In this document: positions 46,979 to 59,784 of the stretch, piece by piece | How positions within the stretch are numbered: the first letter of the stretch is position 1 | How the letters are laid out: the number at the start of each line of letters is the position of its first letter | NCBI GenBank assembly: GCA_907163375.1 | Contig: CAJQUW010001841.1 | Coordinates: 45,585-109,584 of the forward strand | Length of the DNA stretch: 64,000 bases | Source: Prostheceraeus crozeri | Lineage: Eukaryota; Platyhelminthes; Polycladida; Euryleptidae | Direction: 5' to 3' | Notes under the pieces: model-generated | What the model was told of the DNA's origin: nothing | Database searches by the model: none | Seen by the model: only the letters and a program-made list of their open reading frames with translations | Made by a program: the position numbers and the translations under genes

Positions 46979-49900
46979 CATTGAAAAGTCATGTCATCCT
47001 CCTCACTATCTTCTTCCAGACGTCCACAATTCAAATGAAGCCATTGCAGCTACATGCGATTATGCATGCAGTTCCGTTTTTCGCACATGAACACTTGAAG
47101 GCAACCTTTCTTGCATTTACAGAAAAGAAGTTTAGCAGCCGCCATTTTGCTCTCTTTTGTCATCGTAACAGGAACTAATGCTCCCTTCTGATCCAGCTTT
47201 CGTCCAAATTTCAAGGGTGAAAGGAGACACGGATTTGATTTTGCTGCTTCCTTGTATAAGCTGAATTGACAAAGACTTCTCAAAACATGTTGATGGAAAG
47301 CATCTTCTGTCGGTGGTAGCAAGCGTAAGTCGCGTTTAGTGGAATAATAATAATAATAATAATAGAAACTTTATTGGTCCACAAGAACAAATCGGTAGAC
47401 GCATTACAGATCACATTGTGATGATGAAGTGAACAGATGAGCGCGTAAGCGGTCAAGAGAAAAACTGTACTCCGGTTTTCCATACAAACGACAAAAGAAG
47501 TCCCTAGCTTCATCAAAAACTGTAGAGCTAACATGTGAATCATTATGAGAAAAGTCAACTATGTGATTCATTTTTCCAATCATTTGAAGAGCTACGTTAG
47601 TAGAGCGTTTTATACCACGACCGAATGGATAACTGACGGAGTCACAGCCGGACAATACGTAGGAAGCTAGCAAGGTTCCAGTCAGCACTAGTTTTTCCTT
47701 CTCCAAGTTCTCAGCAAGCTGGTTGACCAAGTCATGGATAGGCAAATAAGTGTCATTCTTCTCAACCCATAATTCAAGGACATGAGATAACCGTTGAGAA
47801 TGAAACATTGCAAGAGCAATAATGTCTGTGTCCGTTGCATGTATGACAAACGAATTGCTTTCGGAAGAGTTGGCTATGTGTGCGAAAATCCTCGTATCCG
47901 CTTCTTCGTGATTATTGTACCTTTCAAGTGGGGTTGTATCTTTGTTGGTCACACTAATTTGCTGATCTTCAATATCAAATATAAGGCTTATGCCCTCAGG
48001 CAAATGACATGTACTCCAGCACGAGGCAATGTATTTCAGCAAGTTCTGCTTGTTTTTGGGATTTGAGGTGAATGCTTTCCATTGTGGTATTTTCATGTTA
48101 TCTGTGGGTTCATACTCAACCATGGCCAAATCTTCTTGGCGTCACAATCTTTCATCACTTTTTAAACTCATTTCTCCAAAGTCGTATCTGTCAGCAACGA
48201 AATATATTTCACAACAATTTGCTGGTTTTATCCTCAATATCTTGTTCTTGTACAGCTCAGGAAGTTGGTGAAAGACGATTGCCCCTAGAGTTTGAAAGCG
48301 ATGAATAAATGCCATAGCATCAATTAGATAAACCGGCTTGGAGATCGAAGGTGCGAGCTCGCTCAAAGGGCTCCACGTCCCATTCAATTTAGTACGGATG
48401 GTCTCTAAGAAATCAACTTTGTTTCCTTTCCGCATTTTGTATGCATCTTTGTCATGTTTGCTCGGTTCAAATAGACTTGGAGGATAATTACACCATTCAA
48501 AACTGAATGCTTCAATCTTACCTTCCTCAGTCAAACAAGGCCCTCGTAACGATGCTTTCTTCCGATGCTATCATTTTCACTGGATCTTGTTTATTTTTCA
48601 TTTTCTTTTTTTGCAAAGCAAAAGTCAGTATCTTTGGAGAAATTATCTTCGCGGCGCCACTCGTTCTTGCTTCTACAATAGCATCCAATCCTAGTTGCTT
48701 GGAACGTACAACTTCTGACGTAATCAATATTTCTCCAGTTGAAATGTTAACTAGCTGTTCAGATTCAACATTCGAGGAAAAGGGATTTCTCATATCTTCA
48801 AAAATTGTGTTTCTAATTTTCAAAATTTTCTGCAAGTCATCTTTGCTTATTTTTTCATGTTGGTCAGAAGTTACAGATTGTAGGTGTACCATTTGTTTCA
48901 TGCTTTCAGAGACTGCTATTAAGGTAGGTAAAGCTTTTATGTACTTCTCTCTAGCTGTTTCTTTCTGAGTTATGCCTTTGAACAAGTTGTTTTTCCCTTC
49001 CTTATTATACGTCTGCTCTAAAGCAAGATCTGTCCACACACCGTTGAAGCTACCATGTTTCTGATGAACAGCAAAGTTTCCAGCCTCAAATTCCACTTGA
49101 ACTTCTGGTGCTGTGGTTGGGAGGTTCATCATTTCTTCGAGGTAAATTGGCAAGCATGACATGTATTTAGTATGTCCGGATGCCACGATGTATGGCAGCA
49201 TGTTTCGGGCTTCTATTAGATGTTGTTCCCAAAGTCCGGCCCTTTCAGCGTTAACATAGCGCTTGAAAATCAGAACCATGTCAGTGTACATATCCCAAAA
49301 TTTGGCAGTTTCTCCAAACGAATTCTCAAATTCTTCCCATACATTGAGTAATGTGCTGAGGTTATCAAGAACACGATCGACATGCTTCCGCAAGTTATCT
49401 TTATCTTGTGCCTCGAAATCATTTCCAATGTCCTGTAATAGTTCAATAATATGTGAAATCGATTCAACGTGACCAACTGTTTCTTTTTCTAACAACCATT
49501 GTTCAAAGGCTTCCCATTTTAGCATGAAGAATGCTTCGCAAAGCCAGGAATGATAACGTATCATTTTGTAATAATCCTTTCCTGCCATGACTTTGTTAGC
49601 TGTTCCCCGGTGGCATATCTCTGCTGTTACCAGCAAGTCTTCTATTCCACTTTCTTTCATCAGGAATCCGATCGAGCCCATGAAATTTTGAATTATGTGA
49701 AAGCCACCGAGACGAAGAATGACATCTTTATAGTGAACTGGATTCTTTTTCACTAGGCCTTTGATGATGTCATAAATGGCTTGATCACAAGTGACAACGG
49801 TCTTTGTCTGATTTAGCTTATTAGTCAGCGTCACAAAATAATCGAGAGAAGTTTTGACGACGTCTGGATCGGTTGTTGTTTGAGGGTATAATGGACCGTA

Positions 49901-51828
49901 TCCTATTTCAGTCTTAGGTTTATCGTTTCCAGAATATAGCGAGAAAAAAGAATTCCATGTTGGAGTATTGTGAAACGCTGAATCATAATCGCCATCAGTT
50001 ATCAGAAGTGTAGTCGGAAACATTCGCAACAAGAATAAAACAATGTTAACATCTGATAAGTCCTGTCTTTCGCTTACTTTCGCTATGTCATCCAGTTTTA
50101 CACAATTCAGTGCTCGCGCTTCTTTTCTATCCTTTAGAGTGAGATGACTTTTAACTGAATAGAACTTATCAGGTATTTCCATCGTCGTTTTTCGATTTTT
50201 CGGATCATCGGGAACTCTCCTGAATATGTCTGTGGTGTCATTTCCGCTCGAATACTGATAAATGATATTGGTCGTTGCATCTAAGCTACCACCATCTTCT
50301 GTTTCTGAATGAAAATTCAAATTATCCAAGGCAGTTTGAAGGAAGCATCCGTGTACGATATTCTCTGGAATATAAATCCCCTCGACTTCTTTTTTCGAGA
50401 ACTTTATTAGCTATAGTAGTCACGTATCGCTGCGCACTACTATAAGAGATACAGTGTCCAAGTCGATTAGTCATAGTGATCAAGTTCTTGTTTCTGGTTT
50501 CCTTCAAAATATGTAAGGCTAGACCAACTTGCTTTGATGTAGGTTGTTTGTTCACCAAACTGAGTATATCATTTCCTAAGCTCATGACACGTTTCTTCTG
50601 CTCGTCCAGTAAATCAACTCGACCATCTTCATCCATCGAATCAGATGTGTCAAAAAGCAACCATGCCAAATGATTGTACAAGTTGACCGGAACTAGACTT
50701 GAGGTCGCTGAGCATGATACCTCTATTTCTGTCATTTCTGTATCTCTTGAAACTTGTTTCAGCTCAGCGCGAATGTTTTTCGCAACTGAGTACGAATTCA
50801 TAGAAGTGTTACACTTTTCATTTTCAGATTCGTTATCGGAGCTCGAAAGAAAATTGCTTTCGTTCAGATTAGATTTCAATTCGAAAACCTGACTGCACAA
50901 TTCCTTTACAGTAAGCGATGTCGGACATACGAGACTTCTGCCTTTCAGTTTCACGGTTTGAACAAAGTCAGCTGTAAAGTGATTCACAATACGCTTGACC
51001 AGTCTATCGGGCCTACATTCAGTCTAACCATGTTCAGCTAATAAATCATTGTATCTCATCACAATTTGGTCAACTGAGTAAACGTGTCTCTCGTTGCGGA
51101 GTCCGTCTGAGATTTCGGATACTAGAAGTGAAAATGCTGCATCGTGCTGATTGGAATCTGAAGATATTTCTTTGTCATTCAGTGCACGTTTGTTCATATA
51201 TCGACTCATGCAACTCCTGTGATAATGAAAATTGTTAGTCACCATATCTACACACGTTTCACCATGTCCTTTAATCTTGAATAACATGACTTCATCATTA
51301 ATATCCTTTGCCTTCTTGTGTATAGCTCTTTCCCTCCCATCAGGCGTTGCAATGGCAATCAAGGTCCAAACTCCATAGCTATCTCTCTCTTTTTCACAAA
51401 GAAAAGACAGATTTATTATATTCAAGAGATTTCCCAACCAAAGATGAAGAATCAGATCTTAGACGAATAGTCGAATTGTCTAAAGAGTCCGACTTCTCTC
51501 CTTTCGTTTGCTTAGACCTCAATTTTATGTTATCCAATGTTCTCTTGAGTGTATATTTGCTACGACAGATTACATGGACGATTGGTCTCTTTTTAAAGAA
51601 GGTAGCTTCATCCTCTAAATCACTCCAGATCTTCGCAAACAATTCATCCTTTCGTATGAAAATTGCCGACTTCAATCCTGGTAAACCTTTGCTTGTTATA
51701 GTGGACGTTTTTCCATGTTTTTTGGCTGCACTTTGACATATGATGCATTTCGAATAGTCAATTCTGAATTCAGGACAGGAGCTTGACCGACGCTTATTTT
51801 TCGTGTTCCTCGAAAGTAATGGTTCCAT
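46979..51828 (-). pseudogene. Transposase-like protein of the 7.5-kb element, with XPG/PIN-like nuclease pattern
   Basis: About 1,560 residues in seven pieces, starting at the ATG at 51828. Order: Cys/His N-terminus (SKCIICQ; HYHRSCMSRY); a linker; a central domain (49900-48700) with VVTCDQAIYD, ILRLGGFHIIQNFMGSIGFL, AERAGLWEQHLIEARNMLPY; then a nuclease-like set: PVYLIDAMAFIHRF, YFVADRYDFGEMSLKSDER, HEEADTRIFAH, IHATDTDIIALAMF, YVLSGCDSVSYPFGRGIK. It ends LPPTEDAFHQHVL and a Cys cluster (FCKCKKGC). The spaced acidic residues and the GCDS..G.G motif mirror FEN/XPG nucleases. Damage: frameshifts near 51410, 50325 and 48530; stops at 51024, 48142 and about 47036; and an insertion at 47343-47400. 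Which part is catalytic for transposition is unknown. Confidence 0.8.
47343..47400 (-). mobile_element. Short retroelement-tail insertion with (AAT)n
   Basis: Seven AAT units followed by AGAAACTTTATTGGTCCACA (plus strand) break the nuclease gene just before LPPTED. On the minus strand it ends ...CAATAAAGTTTCTATTATTATT, like a LINE 3' tail with a microsatellite end. Confidence 0.5.
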
Positions 51829-51851
51829 ACTTGAAGAAGGATCTTGTTAAC

Positions 51852-52158
51852 CTGAAAAAAGAAACGAAAAATGAAAATCGAAAAATGAGTTATCGACTTT
51901 AACATTAGTCCTATCTTATCCATCATTTCTTAAGAAAAATCAAAGTTTCAAAATAAATCATTTTCTGTTTCTAATTATCATTTTTTTCAAAATAATTTAC
52001 AAGTTTTTTTGGTATCAAAAAAAATTGCGCAGGGGGGTTCTAGGAAAACTCATTTTCTGTTTGTCATTATCATTATTTTCAGTTCTCATGAAAAATGTGA
52101 ACGATAAATGACGATTTAGATTCAATGAGGGATGCTATAAAGATGGAAATTGACTTAC
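51852..52158 (-). other. Likely 5'-UTR intron of the Academ-like gene
   Basis: Minus strand: donor AATAAA|GTAAGTCA at 52158 and acceptor TTTCTTTTTTCAG ending at 51852, 23 bp before the start codon. This suggests the element's gene was transcribed and spliced from the right-hand TIR side. Confidence 0.45.
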
Positions 52159-52763
52159 TTTATTCTCATCCGAACATTTCAGAAATGGAGGCTGAGAGCG
52201 TTGTACATGTGCCGCACACACTTTGATGTCGTTCGACACACGGTATGATGCAATACTTCCTTGCTCTACAAATCACAGAGGTATACATAGAATATGTGAT
52301 CCATTAATTTTAAATCATTACCGTACCTAAAATTCACCGGTCGTGGCTCTCGAACACCGACAGCTAATTGATATCAATGCAGATTGCGAGAAATACTATA
52401 GCTAATGGTATTTCCGGGCGGAAGAAGAGTCGAATATTCCAAGCAAGTGACAACAGAAGTACACGAAGAGGATTGTTTGAATAACGCAAAGCGCAAGCAT
52501 CGATAATGAACGACGTTAAAAATGTTACCCACTCAAGAACTTGTTTATGACGTCACAAGTTGTGTTCATCTCATTGGCCATCCTTTCCACTGTCGATGTA
52601 CTACGAGCGCGAGTGTAACTTCACCATGGAACACAGCAACTCACCGGTGATTCCAAATTTCTTGGAAATCCTGAGCTACGCCTCCGATAACAGTCAATTA
52701 TTCCTCCTGCGCGGTCTCGGTGAAAATGTGGTGAACTACGCTACTGATAACTTCTTGATCCCT

Positions 52764-53471
52764 TGACCGGCTGAATGGCCTAGGCCTAATGATAACTTCT
52801 AGTCAAAGTATTATCATTGATTTGAGAAGAATATATTTGTAAACTATGGATAACTATCCCCTGGTTGTGCCTAGGCTAACGGAATGCGTATGAATATCGA
52901 TAAGACCAAAAAAGCTGGTTTTATTGATTTTTTTAAAATTTGACCTGTGATCACGTCATTGGGTCATGACCTCCAAACAACTGCTTCAAAAACTTCCCAA
53001 GGGTCCCTAGATGAGGTTACCGTTTGATTTTGAAGTATTTGATCGCTCCAAGGCAGTGAGTCAGGCGTCCTTTTAAGAAAAGTGCTATTTTTGAGTTTTG
53101 ACCTAGGTTTTGTGACCTTTTGACCTCTGGCGACTTCGTTCTTTAATGTATTCACTTCCAACAAGATTTATGAGTGAGAGGACATCTAGACGATCAAAAT
53201 GAGACGTCGTGCGTAGGTATACGTTGTTTCAATCCATATCTAGAGTTACTTTTGTGTTCCGTACTCACTCCATGCTTTGCATTTTTAACATCGTGATAGT
53301 TTTACAAAAGTAGGCCTAAAGCAACTTTTGCAAGAGAGTTGGCATTGTTAACAACTGTTTTCTGATGTCCCATACACCCCTTAACAACATGAAAATGTTA
53401 AGAAAAGTATAGCAGGGGTGTCATTTTTACTTCGATTTTAAGCACGATACGACGGCTTGGCTCCCAGACTA
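52764..53471 (-). repeat. Right terminal inverted repeat of the 7.5-kb element
   Basis: Inverted copy of 45961-46675. It lacks the 17-bp duplication AAATTTCTGTAAAGGTC and has a diverged patch just inside the tip (GTATCGTGCTTAAAAT instead of CTAAAAAA). Confidence 0.88.
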
Positions 53472-53474
53472 CTT

Positions 53475-54593
53475 TGACTCAAAGACAAAATAAAATATAC
53501 AATTCATTATGTTATTACTGCTGCATAGAAAAATACGACCATTGTCTCGCATCATAACTTTAAATCTAGAGAAGGTAACTAATCACCATGACAACTTTCG
53601 ATGCTCTTGAGACCAATGCAGATGTTTGTTTGCATCGTCGGCATAGATGCAGTTTTCATTGACAGAGAATCCACTGTGGTGTAATAGTGCAGGTAATGTT
53701 GCTGAGGGTCTAAACCTCCACTAACGCAGATTACATTAAAAGCCGTACCTTAAGTGTTAAGTGATGACTTCCTGTTACATCACGACAGCAGATAGTAACA
53801 CCATCAATCTGTCTGACAATTTGAAGAATGCATTTCTGAAGAAGAAATGTGTCAGAACAATGCGTCGAATGAATAGTGGCATCACTAATCGAAACGCAAT
53901 TCATTTACATCAGGAAATTCATTCTTTACAAACTCTGTGTTACTTCTTCGAATAATCGAAACATCATCCAAATGATAAAATTTTAATTGAACCGCATGTT
54001 TTAAAGAATGCTGAAGGTTGATTTGCTCCAATATAGTATGATTTAATCATGAAGAAATCTACGAGACGACTCACTGAACAAATTCTCCTGTCTCCAACAT
54101 CTATCAACGTCAATCGTTCTATCACAATTCAAATACTGCATTTGATGCAGATTTACCTGTTAGATTTCTTAATACCGTTTATGCTTGCTTATAAGTCGCA
54201 AAATTCCGGAAGACGCCTTACCCGAAAATTCGGACTATTGCTGATTCTAATATGCTGCTTACATGTCGAAATATTTACACTTACTTTATTACTAGTCTAA
54301 GATGCTTACATAGCATCCATGATAGTTTCAGCTAAAATGTAATCGTAACTTGCATTTGCATTCAGAGAGAATAATCTAGTATGGCCCACCACCTTCTCTC
54401 TAAATAAACAAATGCAGTAATTAATAAACACGGTTTCTGAAAGGTAAACCTCAATTAAGCTTGTCATTCAAAAAGCTTGCACGCTGTATACGAGCGCATG
54501 CTTTCGAATAGCACCTACGACTTATACAGGGATCGATGATTCCTGACACATTTGATTTCAAAACTGAAACTGAGCCGCTGTGTAGATATCATA
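53475..54593. other. No gene recognised
   Basis: Intronic sequence between two DNA elements. Frames at 53761-53955 and 54049-54300 show no domain. Confidence 0.5.
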
Positions 54594-54595
54594 TA

Positions 54596-55558
54596 TAGTG
54601 GACTCTCGATATAAGAATCACATCGGGAAATTATGTTTTGATTCTTATAACGAGATTATTCGTATAACGAGAGTTTTTAATGAGCATTCATGCCTTTTAT
54701 TTGTAGTAATAATGATATATGCATCCTTATTAGAAATCAGTATAGATAGATAGATAAATAGGATGTTTCTTTGTGGTTCCTATTACCCTAATTATACTTG
54801 CATACTTAAAGAAGGCAAGAAGACAATAGAAGTATTCTTTTTCAGTTCAGCTTCAACTTCATCTAAAAAAGTCTGATATCTTGCTTTGGTGAAGTTTGGT
54901 TCGTTTTAGGATTTCTTCTTCTATCTTCCTAAGGGCCGGGATGGGATACAGTCATCTCCACCTCGTGTCATGAGTTCTGATGACGCACATTGTCAATTCT
55001 AATCGATGGGTATAGTAGGATAACGCAATTGGCGAGGACTTCAGTGGATTTCATCTTCTCAGGGTTAATCGTGATATCATGACGCGTTTATCTGACGTCC
55101 ATAGGCAAATATAATCAATAAAAAGTAGGATTGCGCCATTGTTGAGTATTTCGGCCAATGACAGTTTAAGTGTCATTCACTGATTCTTATAATGAAAGTG
55201 TGTCCTGATTTATTCTTCTGACGAGTGCAAAATACGTAATATTTCATACTAATTTGTTGAATGGCTATTTATACATTGATTCTTATAACGAAAGTGACAT
55301 GATAATTATTCCTATGACGAGCGGAGAACTACGTATGGAAATGTTTCAGGAAAATGAATTTGATTCTAATAACGAGTTTGCTCTTATAACCGTATAATGA
55401 GTGATTCTTAAAACGAGAGTGACATGATAATTATTCCTATGACGAGCGGAGAACTTATAACGTTGTATGGAAATGTTTCAGGAAAATGGATTTGATTCTA
55501 ATAACGAGTTTGCTCTTATAACCGTATAATGAGTGATTCTTAAAACGAGAGTTCACCG
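54596..55558. mobile_element. pogo/Tigger-like MITE
   Basis: The left end TAGTGGACTCTCGATATAAG and the inverse right end (CGGTGAACTCTCGTTTTAAG) form TIRs, flanked by TA at 54594-54595 and 55559-55560. The motif CTTATAACGAG recurs throughout, resembling pogo-family ends. No transposase. The right half has an internal tandem duplication. Confidence 0.75.
55294..55551. repeat. Two-copy tandem duplication, unit 125-132 bp
   Basis: GTGACATGATAATTATTCCT...AACGAGAG occurs twice in tandem. The second unit has a few extra bases (TTATAACGTTG versus TACG). It lies inside the pogo-like MITE. Confidence 0.85.
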
Positions 55559-55560
55559 TA

Positions 55561-57789
55561 TTACAAAGTAGCAGACATGTCACGTTGTATTAGAGTACAG
55601 GTGCTGAAGAATGGTTTTCAGCGACGTGTTTTGTTGTTTTCAAGGAGTTATGGATTTTGTGAGTCAACAGCGGAACTTACTATGTCATCAGCGGTGATCT
55701 CAGTATAAAGAAGGCATTATCATCTAAGTATAGACATATCACAGCTGACGTCGATGAAAAATACTTGTGGCTTTATAGGTAATAGTTGTAATAAGAAATG
55801 TAAATATGATCATTTTGAGTTGCATTCTCAGTTCAAAACTGTAAGTATGAAATTATTGCGGAGCGGTCTACTTGAAAAATTACTGACTATAACACGAAAG
55901 TTCTCGATATTTTTAAAAAATAAAGCTTGAAGATCATCAATAATGATGATGTTGTTTAGTCAGAGAATATCATATTTTGCGTGACTCTATCACGCAAGTC
56001 TATCTCTATCCGACATCGTGGAATGCACAACTGGTCACTCAACAAAAAAATCGGAAGCCAAAATTTGGTCTGGGTTTTTTTTGTCAAATCCCAAACTTGG
56101 GTTTTGTGCTGTTCAAACTTTTTTTGATGAAGCCTATGAGTTCTGACTGCGTTAGACTTCCGAAAATTGCTTTCATTAATAATTCTGACTTTGACAAACG
56201 TAAAACTTTTGTGCTAAAGTGCTTTCCACTTTTGAAAAACTTTTTGCAAACTTGTTATTTTTACACAGGCATGTGGCAAGGAAGGTTTTTGGAGGAAGGT
56301 GAATGTACACATGTGGCCTCTGGCATCTACAGAGATTATCAGAGATCATCTACAGAGATCATAGTAGCATCTACTATGAGTTAGGAATCAGGTATCATGA
56401 AAGTTGCAGCAAAATTCAAAGTGAAAAGTCAGCTCATGATCACTTGAATTGGATACACACTCGTTGCTTTCGATTTTTGTATGCCGGCAAATCATGTGCA
56501 TGGGAAGTGTCCATTGGTATATACATGTATGCAACTGTTCGGAATGATGCGAGATGTCTTCCCCAATAGTCGATGTATATAGTGCAGGATGTAAGATAGC
56601 AGATATCTGCAAATGTGTAGAGCGCAACCCCTAAAAACCGAAACAATTGTCCGAAGTTGCCCAGCTTTACAGCATATTGATTATTTCGTAATTATTTTGC
56701 AGTATTCCCACACATTTACAAGCAGGGCATTGCAAGCATCAATCAATAGTATCTTGATACTGTTCAACTCAAGCTGTATGGAATTGAATTCGTGATGAAA
56801 CTAATGGACTACAATTTCAAGATAATGCAATATAGACTAACTGTAAACTTCTTATTACTGAATTCAATAAATTCCGCGAAAACATTTAATTTCTCGCGAT
56901 TTTTGGTTAGTTGTGCACTTGTGTCACGCGATTTTCGATTCGAAATCTTGAGAAGTAGGCCCTATGCACTTGATGAGTCTTAAAAAGTTGAAACATCCCC
57001 AGTATGATATTCCATAAAATTAGTCATAAATTGATTCTTGAAATTTATCATAAACTTATTTCGTGCTCATGGAAGTGATTATGGATATACATGCATTTTT
57101 TCACTATCACGGTTTATTCCCTCAATTATTACAGGCCTTGCATGCACTGCTGTCTCTGTACTTTTGTTTGACGGAGAAAGTTGACATCAAGACATTGACG
57201 AGAATAAATAACTTGTTTGTGCTATATTTCGGGTCTAGTTATAGTCCGGACTTCCGACTCCGCATCCCTGCTTTGTACACGTAACATGTTGTCGCCCATC
57301 TTTCAATCCATATGACGTAGCATCCAAAGTGAAATATGAAAGTAGTCCAGTGCATGAAATTTTCTTCTATGTAGATTTGATACAGGTAGTGTGATAGATA
57401 ATTATATTTTTGCCATTAACAAAAGTGTTTGCTGAATAAATCATAAAGGGCACCCTTCGGAATCCAGTTTTTTAAAAATCATAGTTACGTTGGAACAGAA
57501 CGAGATATCACAGCATCTTTTTTTCATGTTATTGCGCCATCTTATGTGTTAAAATTTCCTCAGATTCTCTGAATCCAATGTTGTCAGAAATAAGCAATGC
57601 ATTTTTGCTATGAAAGATAACTGCTTCATTCGCCGATTCCGTTTCCGCTCTTCAATGCTTGCCCAGCCCTAAATTCCATGTAATGAGCTCCTTACCCTTT
57701 CTCTTTTTTGATTTTTGATTTATATCGATATTACTTAGTACTGCTTAATGAGTACGACTTCTTAGCTTCATCTTTTTTTTCCATTGCAG
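55561..57789. other. No gene recognised
   Basis: Intronic sequence. A small imperfect repeat of ATCTACAGAGAT occurs at 56325-56370. Frames at 55977-56384 and 57063-57284 have no recognised domain. Confidence 0.5.
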
Positions 57790-57893
57790 AATTCCTGACT
57801 GATTTTAGCAAAGTTCCTCTTGAAGTGAACCTCTTACTCGATGACTTCTTACGAGCTCTAAAAATGCTACCATTACAACATTCTTCTATGTGA
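57790..57893 (+). CDS. ITPK1: Candidate terminal exon of ITPK1
   Basis: A strong acceptor (CTTTTTTTTCCATTGCAG) precedes an open stretch that, joined to the single base left by exon D, reads EFLTDFSKVPLEV, then LLDDFLRALKM to a TGA stop. EFLTDF resembles 'SEFFTDLL' near the human ITPK1 C-terminus, and the phase fits. Direct joining would skip about six conserved residues (GYEGVS), so a small exon between 40873 and 57790 would be needed; I did not find one. The remaining residues do not match. An AATAAA follows at 58681. Plausible but unproven. Confidence 0.4.
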
Positions 57894-58726
57894 CAAAATC
57901 TTGTATATCTATTTTAGTGATCACTATCATAATCACTGAATTGTGCACCTGAACTCACCAATATCATGTCTAAAGTGACTCGAAAACCTTTCTGTTCGCA
58001 CAGCTCAGCTTTGGAGTCAGTTTCTCAATCTTGATCATTTCATGCGGGATAAAGTAATCAGTTTAGAGCTAGACTACTCGTATTTCCTCGTATATTTTCC
58101 TTATGTTTCCTGTATTTTCTCGAATATAGCCCACCGTTTATCTGATTTTTTGCAATTTACGTGCGGGTTGTATTGGAGGACGGGTTGCATGAATAAATTT
58201 TAGATCTTGGGATTTAACTCCCGAGTTTTAGAGATTAGATATTGTGTACATCATTGATAATGAGGTTGACATTGAAAGGGAAGAAATCTAAGAGAAAAAT
58301 AGTAATGACAGTGACGACGAACTCAAGACGCAAGATTTGCAAGACGGAGAACCAGAAGTTATGCTGAGTGACGATTCTGTTTTGACCATTTTGCTTTTTC
58401 TAATCATATTAGATCGATTTTTTTAGTGCTAGTTGAGCAACTACCGATTCCATCGCTTTGATAAGAAGTGTAACCTATGCTTAAAATAACAATTAATGAA
58501 GAGTTCTTTACCAATCAACTATGTAAATATAATAATGATCTATGTTACGCTGATCATTTATAAATCATGGTCTTGTAGCTAAGTCAACTGCTGAACAATA
58601 GTAATTATTGTCAACCATTGCTTGATGATATATAAACGTCTGACTTATATGTAGTCATACTGCAATGACGCTGGCTTTGTAATAAAAGTCGTAAAACTCA
58701 TTGCTGAATGTGCGGGTTCTATTTAA
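57894..58726 (+). other. Possible ITPK1 3' UTR with AATAAA
   Basis: If the exon at 57790 is real, this would be the 3' UTR, with AATAAA at 58681. The end of another element (TGTATTTTCTCGAATATAGC, about 58109) lies within it, which weakens the idea. Confidence 0.25.
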
Positions 58727-59784
58727 CCCTGTGACTGCGGCAGGGAAATTCAGCGATGCTCTTTCATATGCGGATGACCACTGGACCTGTGCATAGGAAG
58801 ATAAGCTTATACAGCCATCACTATGATGACTGAAGGATCCACTTGAACAGTTAATAAGATCTCATCTAGATATGAATGGGAGATTGAATTGCGTAATTAA
58901 GCGTCAACGCATCGAGTTGTACATATTGCAAATAAGGCTCTTTTCAAGAAATAATCATGAATTCAAGAAATGTGAATGATTACGATTGGCAACTAAAAAT
59001 TAATGGAATTGCACCATATGTCCAATACTTTCCGAGACATCGTTCATGTAATAACAATAACCGAGTTCTTCTAATAACTCCATACTTCAGGCATTAGGTC
59101 CCCTAAAAAGGATAAATAAATATGCGAAGACCCATCGTGAGATGCGATTGAAGTTCAAGTCTTACATGTGCATACAAGAAACTTACATTTAGTTAAAACT
59201 AATTTTGAATCATTTTGATGGTATTTGCGCTTCATCACAAATATTTAGGTCGAAGTCGCTTTTTTCAATCTTCATTTAGGTTTTCAGCATTTGGTTTTAT
59301 TTTCTTACAGTTATTATGGCGTCCTTTCAGTCCAGCGATACTTTTCACAATTTTCCACAATCTGTGCAAATCATAGTTTGCTCTTTCTTGTTTTTTGATG
59401 CATGTTCTTCCATTCCAAAATCTTCCAGATTAACGCTTGCTCATTCGACAGGTCACTGTGTGTTACATAACATGCTTGCATGAAAGTAATGTAATTAAAT
59501 CATCTACATGCTTAAGTAGTAAAAATCTCTCCCACAGTCGGCTGCATGCTCCTAGAGTTGAACGTCCCTAAGATATCTTATATTAAAGATGTCCTTGGTG
59601 TTTACATTCATCTGGATGGTTTCACTGCGTGCGGTTTAAGTACACATACACTCTTTCAAGAGAATGCATTTTGTCCTACTGTCATACTTTTCTATTTCTA
59701 TCATATTTTTCATCAGATTTAACTGTTGGAGCCTATAAGCGTGTTCGTATACCACAAGAATACAAAATAAAAGCAATTCCAGTT

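Larger units (their letters stand above)
45961..53471 (-). mobile_element. 7.5-kb Academ-like DNA transposon with about 0.7-kb terminal inverted repeats
   Basis: The ends read TAGTCTTGGAGCCAAGGCG (left) and, inverted, TAGTCTGGGAGCCAAGCCG (right), with CTT flanking both sides (45958-45960, 53472-53474). Arms 45961-46675 and 52764-53471 are highly similar inverted copies. Both encode the same incidental 66-codon frame, and the left arm has a 17-bp local duplication near 46490. Between them is one long minus-strand gene. Long TIRs, a 3-bp duplication and an XPG-like nuclease pattern in the protein fit what I remember of the Academ superfamily; that name is inference. Confidence 0.85.

Noticed and set aside
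49263-49756. Plus-strand ORFs across 47.8-51.7 kb
   Set aside because: They are antisense shadows of the long minus-strand transposase-like gene.
56265-56310. Possible ITPK1 microexon (ACACAG|GCATGTGGCAAGG...GAAG|GTGAAT)
   Set aside because: The phase could work, but GMWQGRFLEE does not match the conserved GYEGVSEFF.
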